A stretch of DNA of 64,000 nt from Catenibacillus scindens. Its GTDB lineage: Bacteria; Bacillota; Clostridia; Lachnospirales; Lachnospiraceae. Within the stretch, counting starts at the first letter, position 1. The number at the start of each line of letters is the position of its first letter. The stretch spans positions 62,001 through 126,000 of the forward strand of contig NZ_JACHFW010000002.1 of the NCBI RefSeq assembly GCF_014202115.1. The letters are read 5' to 3'. Shown here piece after piece: positions 46,335 through 54,938 of the stretch. The notes beneath the pieces were generated by a model. That model was not told the DNA's origin, did no database searches, and saw nothing but the letters and a program-made list of their open reading frames with translations. Made by a program: the position numbers and the translations under genes.

Positions 46335-47675
46335 GTGAAAGAGATTAAAAAATTAGCTCTGGTCCTGGGATGCGTTGTGCTGTTTGCTGTCTTCTACATT
46401 CTCTGCTCCAACAGCGCAAAGAGTGTGAGAGATTATTATGCCTCCGGAGGACTTTCCAATAATAATATGGAAGCGATCCAGAATGTTTCCATCGAGGACG
46501 CCATTATGGAATACGTGGCGAGAAATATGGAACAGGAGGTTAAGATTACCGGCACCGGCGACATAATGTTCTATGACTATCAGATGGACCGGGCCTATGA
46601 CAGCGGCAGCCAGACTTTTGATTTTTCTCCAAGTTTTTCCTATATTTCCAAGTATCTGGATGACTCTTCCTATGTTCTTGGAAATCTTGAGGCTACAATG
46701 GCGGGGGCGAATAACGGTACCGGAAGCAATACTTACGGTTACTGGGCCGACAGCCAGAATATGAATTTTAATGTACCGGAACAGGCGGCTGCAGATTTAA
46801 AGGCGGCCGGATTTGATATGCTTACCACAGCCAACAACCATGTGCTGGACAGCGGTTTGGAAGGCGTTTCTTCCACCATTGATTTTATCACTGCCGCGGG
46901 ACTTGAGCAGACCGGCTCCTTTAAATCAGAAACAGGGCAGAGGTATGTGATACGGGATGTGGATGGCATCCAGGTGGGCGTAACCGCCTACACTAATGTG
47001 GTCAACACTACATTAGACGACTCCAACAGTTATGTTGTCAACCACCTGGACGATTTTTCTGAGTCCCAAATCAGCCTTATGTGCGAACAGATCCAGGAGA
47101 TGCGCGCTGCCGGAGCGGAAGTTGTCATTGTCAATCTTCACTTTGGTGTAAGATACAGCAGTACGGTCAGCGACGCCGAGCGAAGTCTGGCTACCCAGTT
47201 AGTGGAAGCCGGTGCGGACGTAATTTTCGGCAGCTATCCCCATGTTGTCAAGCCTATGGAAGTGATCTCTGTCACAGATGAGGACGGCACGTCCCGCCAG
47301 GGCGTTGTCTTTTATTCTCTTGGCAATTTTATCTCTTCCATGCAGTATCAGTCTGCCAACGGCTATCCGAGAGATCTTGGGGCTGTGGCCAGCGTCTTAA
47401 TCTCCAAAAACAGCTCCGGCGTACAGATTGACAGCGTTGAGATTATCCCCACCTATGTGGACTGGACTGATGAGGATATTGCTGTCCTGCCGATATGCGA
47501 GGCGATTGACAATCCCCAGGCTTTTGAATCCCGCTTTGGCGATGACGCCAACTCTTATCTGGATCAGCAGCGCATGGAGGATGGGTATGACTCTGTCATT
47601 GAGACGATCATTGGCGATTCCGGACTGACTTACACATATTCGGACTATAAATATCAAATTAGTTTAGAAAAATAG
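46335..47675 (+). CDS. CapA/PgsA-family metallophosphatase-like protein, membrane anchored
   Basis: A 446-residue protein of the capsule-synthesis CapA family (calcineurin-like fold). A single N-terminal hydrophobic segment (residues about 6-22) acts as a membrane anchor, placing the domain outside the cell. Blocks visible are TGTGDIMFY, LGNLEATMAG, TTANNHVLDSG, VNLHFGVRYS and GSYPHVVKPMEV. The family is linked to poly-gamma-glutamate or envelope functions, but no pgsBC partners are present, so the role is open. The start is GTG 46335 with AGGAGG eight bases before; GTG 46326 is within that site. Confidence 0.86.
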   Translation: MKEIKKLALVLGCVVLFAVFYILCSNSAKSVRDYYASGGLSNNNMEAIQNVSIEDAIMEYVARNMEQEVKITGTGDIMFYDYQMDRAYDSGSQTFDFSPSFSYISKYLDDSSYVLGNLEATMAGANNGTGSNTYGYWADSQNMNFNVPEQAAADLKAAGFDMLTTANNHVLDSGLEGVSSTIDFITAAGLEQTGSFKSETGQRYVIRDVDGIQVGVTAYTNVVNTTLDDSNSYVVNHLDDFSESQISLMCEQIQEMRAAGAEVVIVNLHFGVRYSSTVSDAERSLATQLVEAGADVIFGSYPHVVKPMEVISVTDEDGTSRQGVVFYSLGNFISSMQYQSANGYPRDLGAVASVLISKNSSGVQIDSVEIIPTYVDWTDEDIAVLPICEAIDNPQAFESRFGDDANSYLDQQRMEDGYDSVIETIIGDSGLTYTYSDYKYQISLEK

Positions 47676-47703
47676 TTGACGAATAAAAAAAATATGCTAT
47701 AAT
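47676..47703 (+). promoter_or_regulatory. Promoter of rpsU
   Basis: TTGACG (47676-47681) and TATAAT (47698-47703) are 16 bases apart. The -35 box begins right after the TAG stop of the CapA-like gene. Confidence 0.7.
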
Positions 47704-47779
47704 TCATATAGTGCTATGAAAAATATACCCACAGTTGTATAAGCACAATACGCAACTGGAGGGAGGTAAGGTGTGAGCT

Positions 47780-47956
47780 ATGTCAAACGTTATCGTTAAA
47801 GAAAACGAAACTCTGGACAGTGCTTTACGCAGATTCAAGAGAAACTGTGCAAAAGCAGGTATTCAGCAGGAGATTCGTAAGAGAGAACACTACGAAAAGC
47901 CCAGCGTTCGTCGGAAAAAGAAATCCGAGGCCGCTAGAAAGCGCAAGTTCAAATAA
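47780..47956 (+). CDS. rpsU: 30S ribosomal protein S21
   Basis: A 58-residue basic protein starting [19 protein letters not shown], which is the bS21 signature, and ending in a Lys/Arg-rich tail (AARKRKFK). bS21 sits near the anti-Shine-Dalgarno end of 16S rRNA and helps initiation. GGGAGGTAAGG precedes the ATG. It is transcribed alone between its promoter and a strong terminator. Confidence 0.97.
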   Translation: MSNVIVKENETLDSALRRFKRNCAKAGIQQEIRKREHYEKPSVRRKKKSEAARKRKFK

Positions 47957-47980
47957 TTATTTATGGATATCTTTAAAATA

Positions 47981-48010
47981 AAAAGCTATGACTTAGGTCA
48001 TAGCTTTTTT
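47981..48010 (+). terminator. Terminator of rpsU
   Basis: AAAAGCTATGAC (47981-47992) and GTCATAGCTTTT (47997-48008) form a perfect 12-base stem with a TTAG loop and T tail. Confidence 0.92.
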
Positions 48011-48033
48011 GTTTTATACTACAGCGCTCCGGG

Positions 48034-48096
48034 GATGAATGGTTGTAAAAAATGTAACCATCCAGTCCACGCATTTCTGATGGCTGAACCATCACC
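48034..48096. repeat. Degenerate member of the intergenic palindrome family
   Basis: GGATGAATGGTTGT and TGTAACCATCCAGTCC (48034-48067), followed by TGATGGCTGAACCATCACC (48078-48096), echo the arms at 19397 and 43475. Pairing is imperfect. It sits between rpsU and yqfC. Confidence 0.45.
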
Positions 48097-48183
48097 AAAA
48101 ACCCTGTCTAACTTCATGTATCCCCACATATAATATATCAATTTTATGACCGGATTTTCCCGGTCGTCCCAGCGGGAGGTTTT

Positions 48184-48534
48184 ATGAGGAAACATAAAGC
48201 AATGGTCCGGCAGACAAAAAAAGCGCTGTTTAAGAAAAAAAGGCCGGAGCCGGAAATATCTGTAAAGCGGCTGTTTAAAGATTCCATAAGCGATATGAAT
48301 ATCCTGGGTTCTCAGGCGCCCACCATTTACCTGTGCGGCAATGAAAGTATGTATATTGAGCATTATGAAAATATTCTGGAATATACCGGCGTCCATATCC
48401 GCATACAGCTTGAAAAAAAGGAGATGGTCCTTGACGGCAAGGATCTGATCCTGGAATTTTTTTCACCTCATGATCTGAAAGTCCGGGGGCATATTGACAA
48501 AATCATGTTTGCGTCAACCCCTGACGGGAGATAA
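48184..48534 (+). CDS. yqfC: Sporulation protein YqfC
   Basis: A 116-residue YqfC/YabP-family protein, made in the mother cell under SigE in Bacillus. The N-terminus is Lys/Arg-rich. The conserved part includes ILGSQAPTIYLCGNESMYIEHYENILEY and, later, VLDGKDLILEFFSPHDLKVRG, both typical of YqfC (the first is split here as ILGSQAP and EHYENILEY). It precedes yqfD by 5 bases, the usual pair. It supports a spore-forming host. Confidence 0.86.
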   Translation: MRKHKAMVRQTKKALFKKKRPEPEISVKRLFKDSISDMNILGSQAPTIYLCGNESMYIEHYENILEYTGVHIRIQLEKKEMVLDGKDLILEFFSPHDLKVRGHIDKIMFASTPDGR

Positions 48535-48539
48535 AATCT

Positions 48540-49769
48540 GTGAGCCGATTTAAAAATTTTTTGTCCGGTACACTTGAGTGCAGCATTAAAGGTCAGTCCC
48601 CGGAGCGCTTTTTTAATCTATGTAAAAGCCGCCGTATTGAACTTGAACATATCCGTGAGGAAAAACAGCAGATTTTGTTTTCCCTAACTCTGGATAACTA
48701 CAAAAGACTCCGCCCCATTGCCCGAAAATGTCATATTGTTCCCCATATTGCCGTCCGCCGGGGACTTCCATTTATCCTCCACAAAAACCGCCGCCACAAA
48801 TTTTTCTTCGCTGGTATGGCTGCGGCCGCTGTCATAATTTTTATTTTATCCCGTTTTATATGGAATATTGAGATCGACGGAAATTTGTCCCACACCGACA
48901 CTTCCATTATTCTTTTTCTAAGGGAAAAAGGCATCTGTACCGGCAGACTGAAAAAAAATATTGATCTCGACAGTCTTGAAGAAGATCTCCGCTTAGCCTA
49001 CGATGATATATCCTGGGTCAGCGCCCGGATTGAAGGCACAGTTTTAAAAATCCAGCTTGAGGAGGGACTTGTTCTGACACCGCCGGAAGACGATGAAAAT
49101 ATTCCCGGAAATATTGTGGCCGTCCAGAGTGGAAAGGTCAGCGCCATCGTCACTCGAACAGGCACAGCCCAGGTTCAGGTCGGCGATGAGGTTCAGGCCG
49201 GCGATATACTTATTTTAGGTGCCGTAGATATTTACAATGACGACGACACAATAAAAACAACCCACTATGTCCACGGCGATGGTGATGTATATGTGGAGGC
49301 TACTTACCATTGCAGTGATTACTATCCCGGATTCTATATGGAGAAAAACTACATGGGATCAAGCGTTTGTGTCCCCGGACTGGAACTTTTCGGCAAACTT
49401 TTTACCTTTGGTAATTTTTCCTTTGACGAGGAGAGCAACATGGAGAATGGAAGTAAGCTTGAAGTGACTTCAACAGTGACAAAATATCGGCTGACCCCCA
49501 ATTTTTACCTGCCGGTCCGCCTTTATATGACAAAAATCCGCCCTTATGAAACTGTCCCGGTAAAATACACCCGCGAGGCCATGGAAGCCCTGGGGGAAGA
49601 GGCCATAGAACAGCTTCTTCAAAATTTTGAAGAGGCGGACGCCACAGTTCTTGACCATAATCTCTCAACAGTAATCTCTGACACCGGTTACTCCGTCACC
49701 GGGGACGTGGAGATGATCGTTCCGGGGGGAGAATTTCGTCCATTTCTTGACGTTGGCGCAAGAGACTGA
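48540..49769 (+). CDS. yqfD: Sporulation protein YqfD
   Basis: A 409-residue membrane protein of the YqfD family, required for efficient sporulation in Bacillus. The N-terminal about 80 residues are cytoplasmic; one hydrophobic helix follows (about 82-101, AGMAAAAVIIFILSRF). A long external domain comes after it, with the family's short repeat-like segments (GNIVAVQSGKV, VGDEVQAGDILI). The start is GTG 48540 with GGGAG upstream. In many Firmicutes phoH follows, but here the molybdenum-cofactor genes do. Confidence 0.85.
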   Translation: MSRFKNFLSGTLECSIKGQSPERFFNLCKSRRIELEHIREEKQQILFSLTLDNYKRLRPIARKCHIVPHIAVRRGLPFILHKNRRHKFFFAGMAAAAVIIFILSRFIWNIEIDGNLSHTDTSIILFLREKGICTGRLKKNIDLDSLEEDLRLAYDDISWVSARIEGTVLKIQLEEGLVLTPPEDDENIPGNIVAVQSGKVSAIVTRTGTAQVQVGDEVQAGDILILGAVDIYNDDDTIKTTHYVHGDGDVYVEATYHCSDYYPGFYMEKNYMGSSVCVPGLELFGKLFTFGNFSFDEESNMENGSKLEVTSTVTKYRLTPNFYLPVRLYMTKIRPYETVPVKYTREAMEALGEEAIEQLLQNFEEADATVLDHNLSTVISDTGYSVTGDVEMIVPGGEFRPFLDVGARD

Positions 49770-49786
49770 TAAAATGATATCGGCGC

Positions 49787-49812
49787 AGGAAACGTCATAT
49801 ATGACGTTTCCT
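49787..49812. promoter_or_regulatory. Perfect 26-bp palindrome upstream of moaC
   Basis: AGGAAACGTCATA and its exact complement meet at 49799/49800. There is no T run after it, so it is more like an operator or an RNA hairpin than a terminator. It lies 26 bases before the first molybdenum-cofactor gene. Confidence 0.6.
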
Positions 49813-49838
49813 ATAAAAGAATTGAGGGAATAAATCAT

Positions 49839-50339
49839 ATGCATAACCAATTATCACATTTTGATCACAGTGGCAACGCGGTGATGGTGGATGTATCCCG
49901 GAAGGAAATCACAAAACGTACCGCAGTGGCCAGAGGACAGATCAATGTCAGCCCTGCCGTCATTGACGCCGTCATTGGAGGAACCTCAAAAAAAGGGGAC
50001 GTCCTTGGTGTTGCCCGGATTGCCGGAATTATGGGCGTAAAAAACACATCCGCCCTTATCCCCATGTGCCATCCGCTGATGATCCAAAAATGCGGCCTGG
50101 ATTTTACTGTAGATAAGGAAAAATGCCGCATTATCGCCGTCTGCCAGGTGAAGGTAGACGGAAAGACCGGCGTGGAAATGGAAGCTTTAACCGGGGTCAG
50201 TGTAGCCCTTCTCACTATTTATGATATGTGTAAGGCCATTGACCACTCTATGACTATTACGGATATCCATTTAGAGAAAAAAACCGGTGGGAAGAGCGGG
50301 GATTTTTACTTTTCAGGAGAAACATCAGACAATGATTGA
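49839..50339 (+). CDS. moaC: Cyclic pyranopterin monophosphate synthase MoaC
   Basis: It converts the MoaA product into cyclic pyranopterin monophosphate, the first stable intermediate of molybdenum cofactor. The 166 residues include [22 protein letters not shown] and [17 protein letters not shown], all diagnostic. It begins the molybdenum block and overlaps moaA by 8 bases. Confidence 0.96.
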   Translation: MHNQLSHFDHSGNAVMVDVSRKEITKRTAVARGQINVSPAVIDAVIGGTSKKGDVLGVARIAGIMGVKNTSALIPMCHPLMIQKCGLDFTVDKEKCRIIAVCQVKVDGKTGVEMEALTGVSVALLTIYDMCKAIDHSMTITDIHLEKKTGGKSGDFYFSGETSDND

Positions 50340-51336
50340 TGGATTTGGACGTAATATTGATTATCTGCGGGTTTCAGTGACCGATCACTGCAATTTAAGA
50401 TGTGTCTACTGTATGCCCAGGGAGGGAGTCTCCTTTCTCCCTGCCAATGAGATTCTCAGCGATGATGAAATCTGCCGGGTTGTCGCAGCCGCGGCCAGCC
50501 TGGGAATCAAAAAGGTCCGTCTCACCGGAGGTGAGCCTTTGCTGCGGCAAAAGCTGTGGAACCTAGTTGCCCTTATCAAAATGATTCCCGGCATTGAGAC
50601 AGTGACATTGACTACCAATGGGATACTGCTGGGAGACCAGGTGGAGCGTCTTGTTCAGGCCGGACTTGACGGCGTAAATATCAGCCTGGACACCCTTGAT
50701 CCCATAGAGTACCGCCGCATCACCGGAGGAGGGAATATTCGCGATGTGCGGGAAGGTGTTAAAAAGGCCCTTATGTGGACGCCTCCTTTGACGTTGAAGA
50801 TCAACTGTGTTTCCGGTGCCGCCGGCAAGGAGCATCTTGAGGCTGTGGCAGGGCTAGCCAGGACTTTCCCTGTTCATGTACGTTTTATTGAAATCATGCC
50901 CCTGGGCCTTGGTCGCCAATTTCCGTTGATTTGCCAGGAAGAGATTGTCAAACAGCTCTCAAAAACATTTGGGCCTTTCACGCCCTGCCCTCAGAATCTT
51001 GGCAGCGGTCCCTGCCAGTACTACACTGTGGAAGGTTTTCGCGGACGCATCGGATTTATCAGTGCCATGAGCCACCGGTTCTGCACACAGTGCAACCGCA
51101 TCCGCCTGACCGCCGACGGCTGTGTCAAAACATGTCTTCAGTACAGCGGTACAAATGCCATAAAAACTTTACTGGGCCAGGAAGCTTCAGAGGAGGAGAT
51201 CGCAGAGGCGCTAAAGAAAATCATCTTGGAAAAGCCGGAGGGCCATCATTTCCGGGAAAGTTTGTTCCGGAAAGATCACTTTCAAACAGATCAAATTAGC
51301 GAAGAACAGCGCTCTATGTTTCAGATTGGAGGTTAA
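50332..51336 (+). CDS. moaA: GTP 3',8-cyclase MoaA
   Basis: A radical-SAM enzyme that rearranges GTP at the start of molybdenum-cofactor synthesis. The N-terminal SAM cluster is [10 protein letters not shown] and the C-terminal cluster is [11 protein letters not shown] plus KTCL. The protein ends in Gly-Gly (FQIGG), the essential MoaA tail. ATG 50332 is used; the frame is open further upstream inside moaC, and AGGAG at 50315-50319 is somewhat distant. 334 residues. Confidence 0.96.
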   Translation: MIDGFGRNIDYLRVSVTDHCNLRCVYCMPREGVSFLPANEILSDDEICRVVAAAASLGIKKVRLTGGEPLLRQKLWNLVALIKMIPGIETVTLTTNGILLGDQVERLVQAGLDGVNISLDTLDPIEYRRITGGGNIRDVREGVKKALMWTPPLTLKINCVSGAAGKEHLEAVAGLARTFPVHVRFIEIMPLGLGRQFPLICQEEIVKQLSKTFGPFTPCPQNLGSGPCQYYTVEGFRGRIGFISAMSHRFCTQCNRIRLTADGCVKTCLQYSGTNAIKTLLGQEASEEEIAEALKKIILEKPEGHHFRESLFRKDHFQTDQISEEQRSMFQIGG

Positions 51337-51338
51337 AG

Positions 51339-51866
51339 ATGAATGTTGCCATTATTACATCCAGTGATTCCGGCTATGCCGGGACAAGGGAAGATTTAAG
51401 CGGTCCGATCATTGAAAAAATGGTGACCCAGGCCGGATACACGGTCATAAAAAAGCTGCTGCTGCCAGATGAGCGAGACATACTGTCCAAAGCTATGGCT
51501 GCCATTGCCGACAATGAGGAAGCATGTCTGATCCTCACTACCGGTGGAACAGGTTTTTCCCCCAGAGACTGTATGCCGGAGGCCACCATGGATGTGGTTA
51601 CCCGGCCTGTCCCAGGCATTCCCGAAGCCATGCGGGCTCTGAGTATGAAAATTACTCCAAGGGCAATGCTCTCAAGGGCCGCGGCGGGGATTCGTAAAAA
51701 CACACTGATCATTAATCTCCCCGGCAGCCCCAAAGCCGTGGAAGAAAGTCTGGGATTTATCCTCCCCCACATCAGACACGGGCTGGAAATCATGTTAGGC
51801 GAAGTTAAAGACTGCGGTGCAAAAAAGTCAATTACTCCGCAGCAAGCTGATGGGGGATGGAAATAG
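51339..51866 (+). CDS. mogA: Molybdopterin adenylyltransferase-type protein (MogA/MoaB family)
   Basis: A 175-residue member of the MogA/MoaB family, which adenylates molybdopterin before molybdenum insertion. Visible blocks are ILTTGGTGFSPRD, the AMRALSMKITPRAMLSRA region and the INLPGSPKAVEES loop. The C-terminus is a short polar tail. It follows moaA by 2 bases. MogA and MoaB cannot be separated safely by eye, but the MPT-binding motifs are complete. Confidence 0.9.
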   Translation: MNVAIITSSDSGYAGTREDLSGPIIEKMVTQAGYTVIKKLLLPDERDILSKAMAAIADNEEACLILTTGGTGFSPRDCMPEATMDVVTRPVPGIPEAMRALSMKITPRAMLSRAAAGIRKNTLIINLPGSPKAVEESLGFILPHIRHGLEIMLGEVKDCGAKKSITPQQADGGWK

Positions 51867-51871
51867 TAAGC

Positions 51872-51946
51872 GCAGCGTGAGCTGCGGGGGATTTGCCCCT
51901 CGCGGCGTTCGCCAAATGGGCGCGTAAGCGCGTCCGCTTGGCGAAC
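51872..51946 (+). ncRNA. Cluster of three hairpins between mogA and the moeA-like gene
   Basis: Within about 75 bases are GCAGC-GTGA-GCTGC, then GGGG-N6-CCCC, then a long stem, GTTCGCCAA/TTGGCGAAC with inner GGGCGCG/CGCGTCC (51907-51946). The block is richer in G+C than its surroundings. It could be a structured RNA element, an mRNA processing site or a palindromic repeat; no close second copy was found in the window. Confidence 0.5.
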
Positions 51947-51974
51947 TGCCTGCGGGAATGAAAAGGAGCCGATT

Positions 51975-53000
51975 ATGAAAAAAATTGAGACAAAAGACGC
52001 GGTGGGACACGTTTTGTGCCACGATATTACCCGCATTATTAAAGATGTGGTCAAAGACACGCCGTTTCGCAAAGGCCACATCGTCACCCAGGAAGATATT
52101 CCCCTGTTGTTATCTCTTGGGAAAACCCATCTCTATGTATGGGAAAATGATGCGACAAAATATCATGAAAATGAGGCGGCTGAAATTTTGTGTTCTGTCT
52201 GTATCAATGATCATATGGAACGGACACCGGTGCGGGAAGGAAAGATTGAACTGATCGCCGCCTGCGATGGTCTTTTTACTATAGACCTTCCAAGACTTGA
52301 AGCTATTAACAGTCTTGAGGAGATCATGATCGCCGCCCGGCACAATCATTTCCCGGTACATAAGGGGGACAAGCTTTTAGGCACCAGAGTCATTCCCCTG
52401 GTCATTGACAAAAGCCGTATGGAAAAAGTCAAAGAGATCGGAGGGAACCGGCCCCTCGCCTGCCTTCACCCCTACATTCCGGCAAAATGCGGTATTGTGA
52501 CTACCGGCAGCGAAGTTTTTACAGGGCGGATTAAAGATACATTTACCCCTGTGGTTGAGGAAAAGCTGGCACGGTATCATATTACCGTCAGCGGTCATAT
52601 TACTGTGGACGATGAGCTGGCCCATATCCGGGACGCCATCCTTAAACTTAAAGAAGAAGGGGCCGATATGATCGTCTGCACCGGAGGGATGAGCGTGGAC
52701 CCTGACGATATGACGCCGGGCGCCATCAAAGCCGCCGGCGCGAAGATTGAGAGCTACGGCGCCCCGGTCCTTCCGGGAGCCATGTTCCTTCTGGCCTACA
52801 TGGATGACGGCACGCCGGTTATGGGGCTGCCCGGCTGTGTCATGTATTCAAAGGCCACAGTCTTTGACCTGATCCTGCCCCGCATCGCCGCAGGGATCAG
52901 AGTCAGCCGGTCAGATATTATCAAGCTTGGAAACGGCGGTCTCTGCCTGGAATGTCCGGTCTGCCATTTCCCGGAGTGCAGCTTTGGGAAAGGATGGTAA
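51975..53000 (+). CDS. MoeA-like molybdopterin-binding protein with Cys-rich tail
   Basis: A 341-residue protein related to MoeA/CinA-type molybdopterin-binding domains (VTTGSEVFTGRIKD and CTGGMSVDPDDMTPGAI). It is shorter than canonical MoeA (about 400) and starts directly with domain I-like sequence (KDAVGHVLCHDITRI). The C-terminus has CLECPVCHFPECSFGKGW, four cysteines that may bind a metal. By position after mogA it probably takes part in molybdenum (or tungsten) insertion. The ATG lies behind AAAGGAG. Confidence 0.85.
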   Translation: MKKIETKDAVGHVLCHDITRIIKDVVKDTPFRKGHIVTQEDIPLLLSLGKTHLYVWENDATKYHENEAAEILCSVCINDHMERTPVREGKIELIAACDGLFTIDLPRLEAINSLEEIMIAARHNHFPVHKGDKLLGTRVIPLVIDKSRMEKVKEIGGNRPLACLHPYIPAKCGIVTTGSEVFTGRIKDTFTPVVEEKLARYHITVSGHITVDDELAHIRDAILKLKEEGADMIVCTGGMSVDPDDMTPGAIKAAGAKIESYGAPVLPGAMFLLAYMDDGTPVMGLPGCVMYSKATVFDLILPRIAAGIRVSRSDIIKLGNGGLCLECPVCHFPECSFGKGW

Positions 53001-53005
53001 TTTGC

Positions 53006-53440
53006 GTGGGAACAGTGATGGCTGTATGTATCAGCGAAAAAAAAGGCACTATTAAAAAAAATGTCCATGAGGGCCGGTTTATTGAAAACTGGGGCATTGC
53101 CGGCGACGCCCACGCGGGGAAGTGGCACCGCCAGGTCAGCCTTTTGTCCGACGAAAAGATCCAGGCATTTAAAGCAAAAGGCGCACCCGTCACCTACGGA
53201 TCTTTCGGTGAAAATCTTGTAGTTTCCGATCTGAATTTTTCCACCCTGCCTGTGGGAACCATTTTTCAGTGCAATGACGTAATCCTTGCACTGACCCAGA
53301 TTGGCAAGGAATGTCACCATGGGTGCGCTATATATAAAGAAATGGGGGACTGTATAATGCCGAGAGAGGGCGTTTTTGCCACTGTCCTTCATGGAGGAGT
53401 GATCCGGGAGGGGGACACTTTTACGATTAAAGAGGAGTAG
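53006..53440 (+). CDS. MOSC-domain protein
   Basis: A MOSC-domain protein of about 144 residues, the fold used for sulfur transfer in molybdenum-cofactor sulfurases and related carriers. Visible features are GIAGDAHAG, SFGENLVV and the single conserved cysteine in GKECHHGCAIY, a sulfur-carrier candidate. The start is uncertain: GTG 53006 gives a protein that aligns from VGTVMAVCISEKKG; ATG 52994 overlaps the previous stop and is the alternative. It lies in a chain with 7 bases to modA. Confidence 0.84.
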   Translation: MGTVMAVCISEKKGTIKKNVHEGRFIENWGIAGDAHAGKWHRQVSLLSDEKIQAFKAKGAPVTYGSFGENLVVSDLNFSTLPVGTIFQCNDVILALTQIGKECHHGCAIYKEMGDCIMPREGVFATVLHGGVIREGDTFTIKEE

Positions 53441-53447
53441 GGAGAAA

Positions 53448-54260
53448 ATGAAAAAAACTGTTATTTTGCTGACAGCGGCCTTTTTGGGCACCTCACTTAT
53501 GTCCTGTCAGAGCAGCCCGGAGGCATCTGCACAAAATACAGAGCTTACAGTTTTTGCCGCAGCTTCTATGACAGAAACCATCAGCAAGATCGCCGACATA
53601 TATACAGAGGCTCATCCGAATGTGACGATCACATGTACCTTTGACTCATCAGGAACTCTGGCCACACAAATTGCCCAGGGAGCGGACTGTGACCTATTTA
53701 TTTCCGCTGCCCCTAAACAGATGAATCAGATTGATATTAACGGTGGTGAGGACAATACCGACGGAGCGGATTTTGTTCTTGAAGAGAGCCGCATTGATCT
53801 TCTTGAAAATAAAGTTGTCCTTGTCACTGCCCAGGGCAGCGACTCAGGGATTTCCTCCTTTGAGGCTCTGACCGGCGACAAGCTGAACATGCTGTGCATT
53901 GGCAATGAGGATGTTCCTGTGGGCGCTTACTCGTTAAAAATTCTGGAATATCTTGGAACCAGCGCTCAGGAACTGGAGGATGAGGGAAAAATCACTTACG
54001 CCACCAATGTAAAGGAAGTGACGACTCAGGTTCAGGAGGGCGTTGTGGACTGCGGCATTATTTATGCCACAGACGCTTTTTCGGCCGGGCTGGAACCTGT
54101 GGATGAGGCCACGCCCGATATGTGCGGACAGGTCATCTACCCGGCGGCGGTGATGAAAAACTCAGAAAATATCCAGGCAGCCCAGGAATTTCTCGATTAC
54201 CTTACCGGTGATGAAGCAAAAGAAGTTTTTGAAAGTGTAGGTTTTACACCTTTAAGCTAA
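53448..54260 (+). CDS. modA: Molybdate-binding lipoprotein ModA
   Basis: A substrate-binding protein (270 residues) for molybdate or tungstate uptake, anchored outside the membrane. The lipobox is LMSC around residue 19. The ModA fold shows LTVFAAASMTETI, DSSGTLATQIAQGA and VVDCGIIYATDA. It is followed by modB (TTG start) and modC, so the transporter is complete. It closes the cofactor operon with its metal supply. Confidence 0.93.
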   Translation: MKKTVILLTAAFLGTSLMSCQSSPEASAQNTELTVFAAASMTETISKIADIYTEAHPNVTITCTFDSSGTLATQIAQGADCDLFISAAPKQMNQIDINGGEDNTDGADFVLEESRIDLLENKVVLVTAQGSDSGISSFEALTGDKLNMLCIGNEDVPVGAYSLKILEYLGTSAQELEDEGKITYATNVKEVTTQVQEGVVDCGIIYATDAFSAGLEPVDEATPDMCGQVIYPAAVMKNSENIQAAQEFLDYLTGDEAKEVFESVGFTPLS

Positions 54261-54281
54261 TTACAGAAGGAGGGGTAGAGA

Positions 54282-54938
54282 TTGGATTGGTATCCTCTGT
54301 GGAACTCATTGCGGGTTGCGGCCATCTCCTGTGTGATCGTATTTTTCACCGGGATTTTTGCCGCCTACTATATTTCACGCCTTGGGCGGGTCGTCAAGGG
54401 TATTCTGGATGTAATCCTCACCCTTCCCATGGTCCTGCCGCCCACCGTTGTTGGGTATCTGCTTTTGCTTGTCCTTGGCCCAAAACACCCTGTAGGTGCC
54501 TTTTTTCTGGATTTTTTGAATATCCGCCTTGTTATGACATGGTATGCGGGAATCTTCGCCGCCGTGGCTGTATCTTTCCCTCTGATGTACCGCACAGCCA
54601 GAGGGGCTTTTGAGAGCTTTGACATGACCCTGGCCTACTCCGGACAGACTTTGGGCCTGTCCAATACATATATTTTCTGGCGGGTGCGCATGCCCGCCTG
54701 TCGCCAGGGGATTTTGGCTGGGACGGTTCTTTCCTTTGCCCGTTCCCTGGGAGAGTACGGCGCCACAAGTATGCTTGCAGGCTACACACCGGGGCGTACG
54801 GCAACCATATCCACCACCGTCTACCAGCTCTGGCGCACTAACGACGAGGGGATGGCTTTTCGATGGGTTCTTGTCAACCTGGCTATTTCGGCGGTTGTCC
54901 TTCTGGCTGTAAATCTTCTGGAGAGAAAGGAGAAATAA
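54282..54938 (+). CDS. modB: Molybdate ABC transporter permease ModB
   Basis: A 218-residue permease with about five membrane helices. The family loop is visible as EYGATSMLAGYTPGRTATI (EAA-type loop that docks on ModC). The start is TTG 54282, about 7 bases after GGAGGGG; no better start is in frame. It overlaps modC by one base (TAATG). Confidence 0.92.
   Translation: MDWYPLWNSLRVAAISCVIVFFTGIFAAYYISRLGRVVKGILDVILTLPMVLPPTVVGYLLLLVLGPKHPVGAFFLDFLNIRLVMTWYAGIFAAVAVSFPLMYRTARGAFESFDMTLAYSGQTLGLSNTYIFWRVRMPACRQGILAGTVLSFARSLGEYGATSMLAGYTPGRTATISTTVYQLWRTNDEGMAFRWVLVNLAISAVVLLAVNLLERKEK

Noticed and set aside
49787-49812. Terminator of yqfD
   Set aside because: There is no T run after the palindrome on either strand.
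51872-51946. Moco riboswitch
   Set aside because: The three simple hairpins do not fit the branched Moco motif, and the place is inside the operon.
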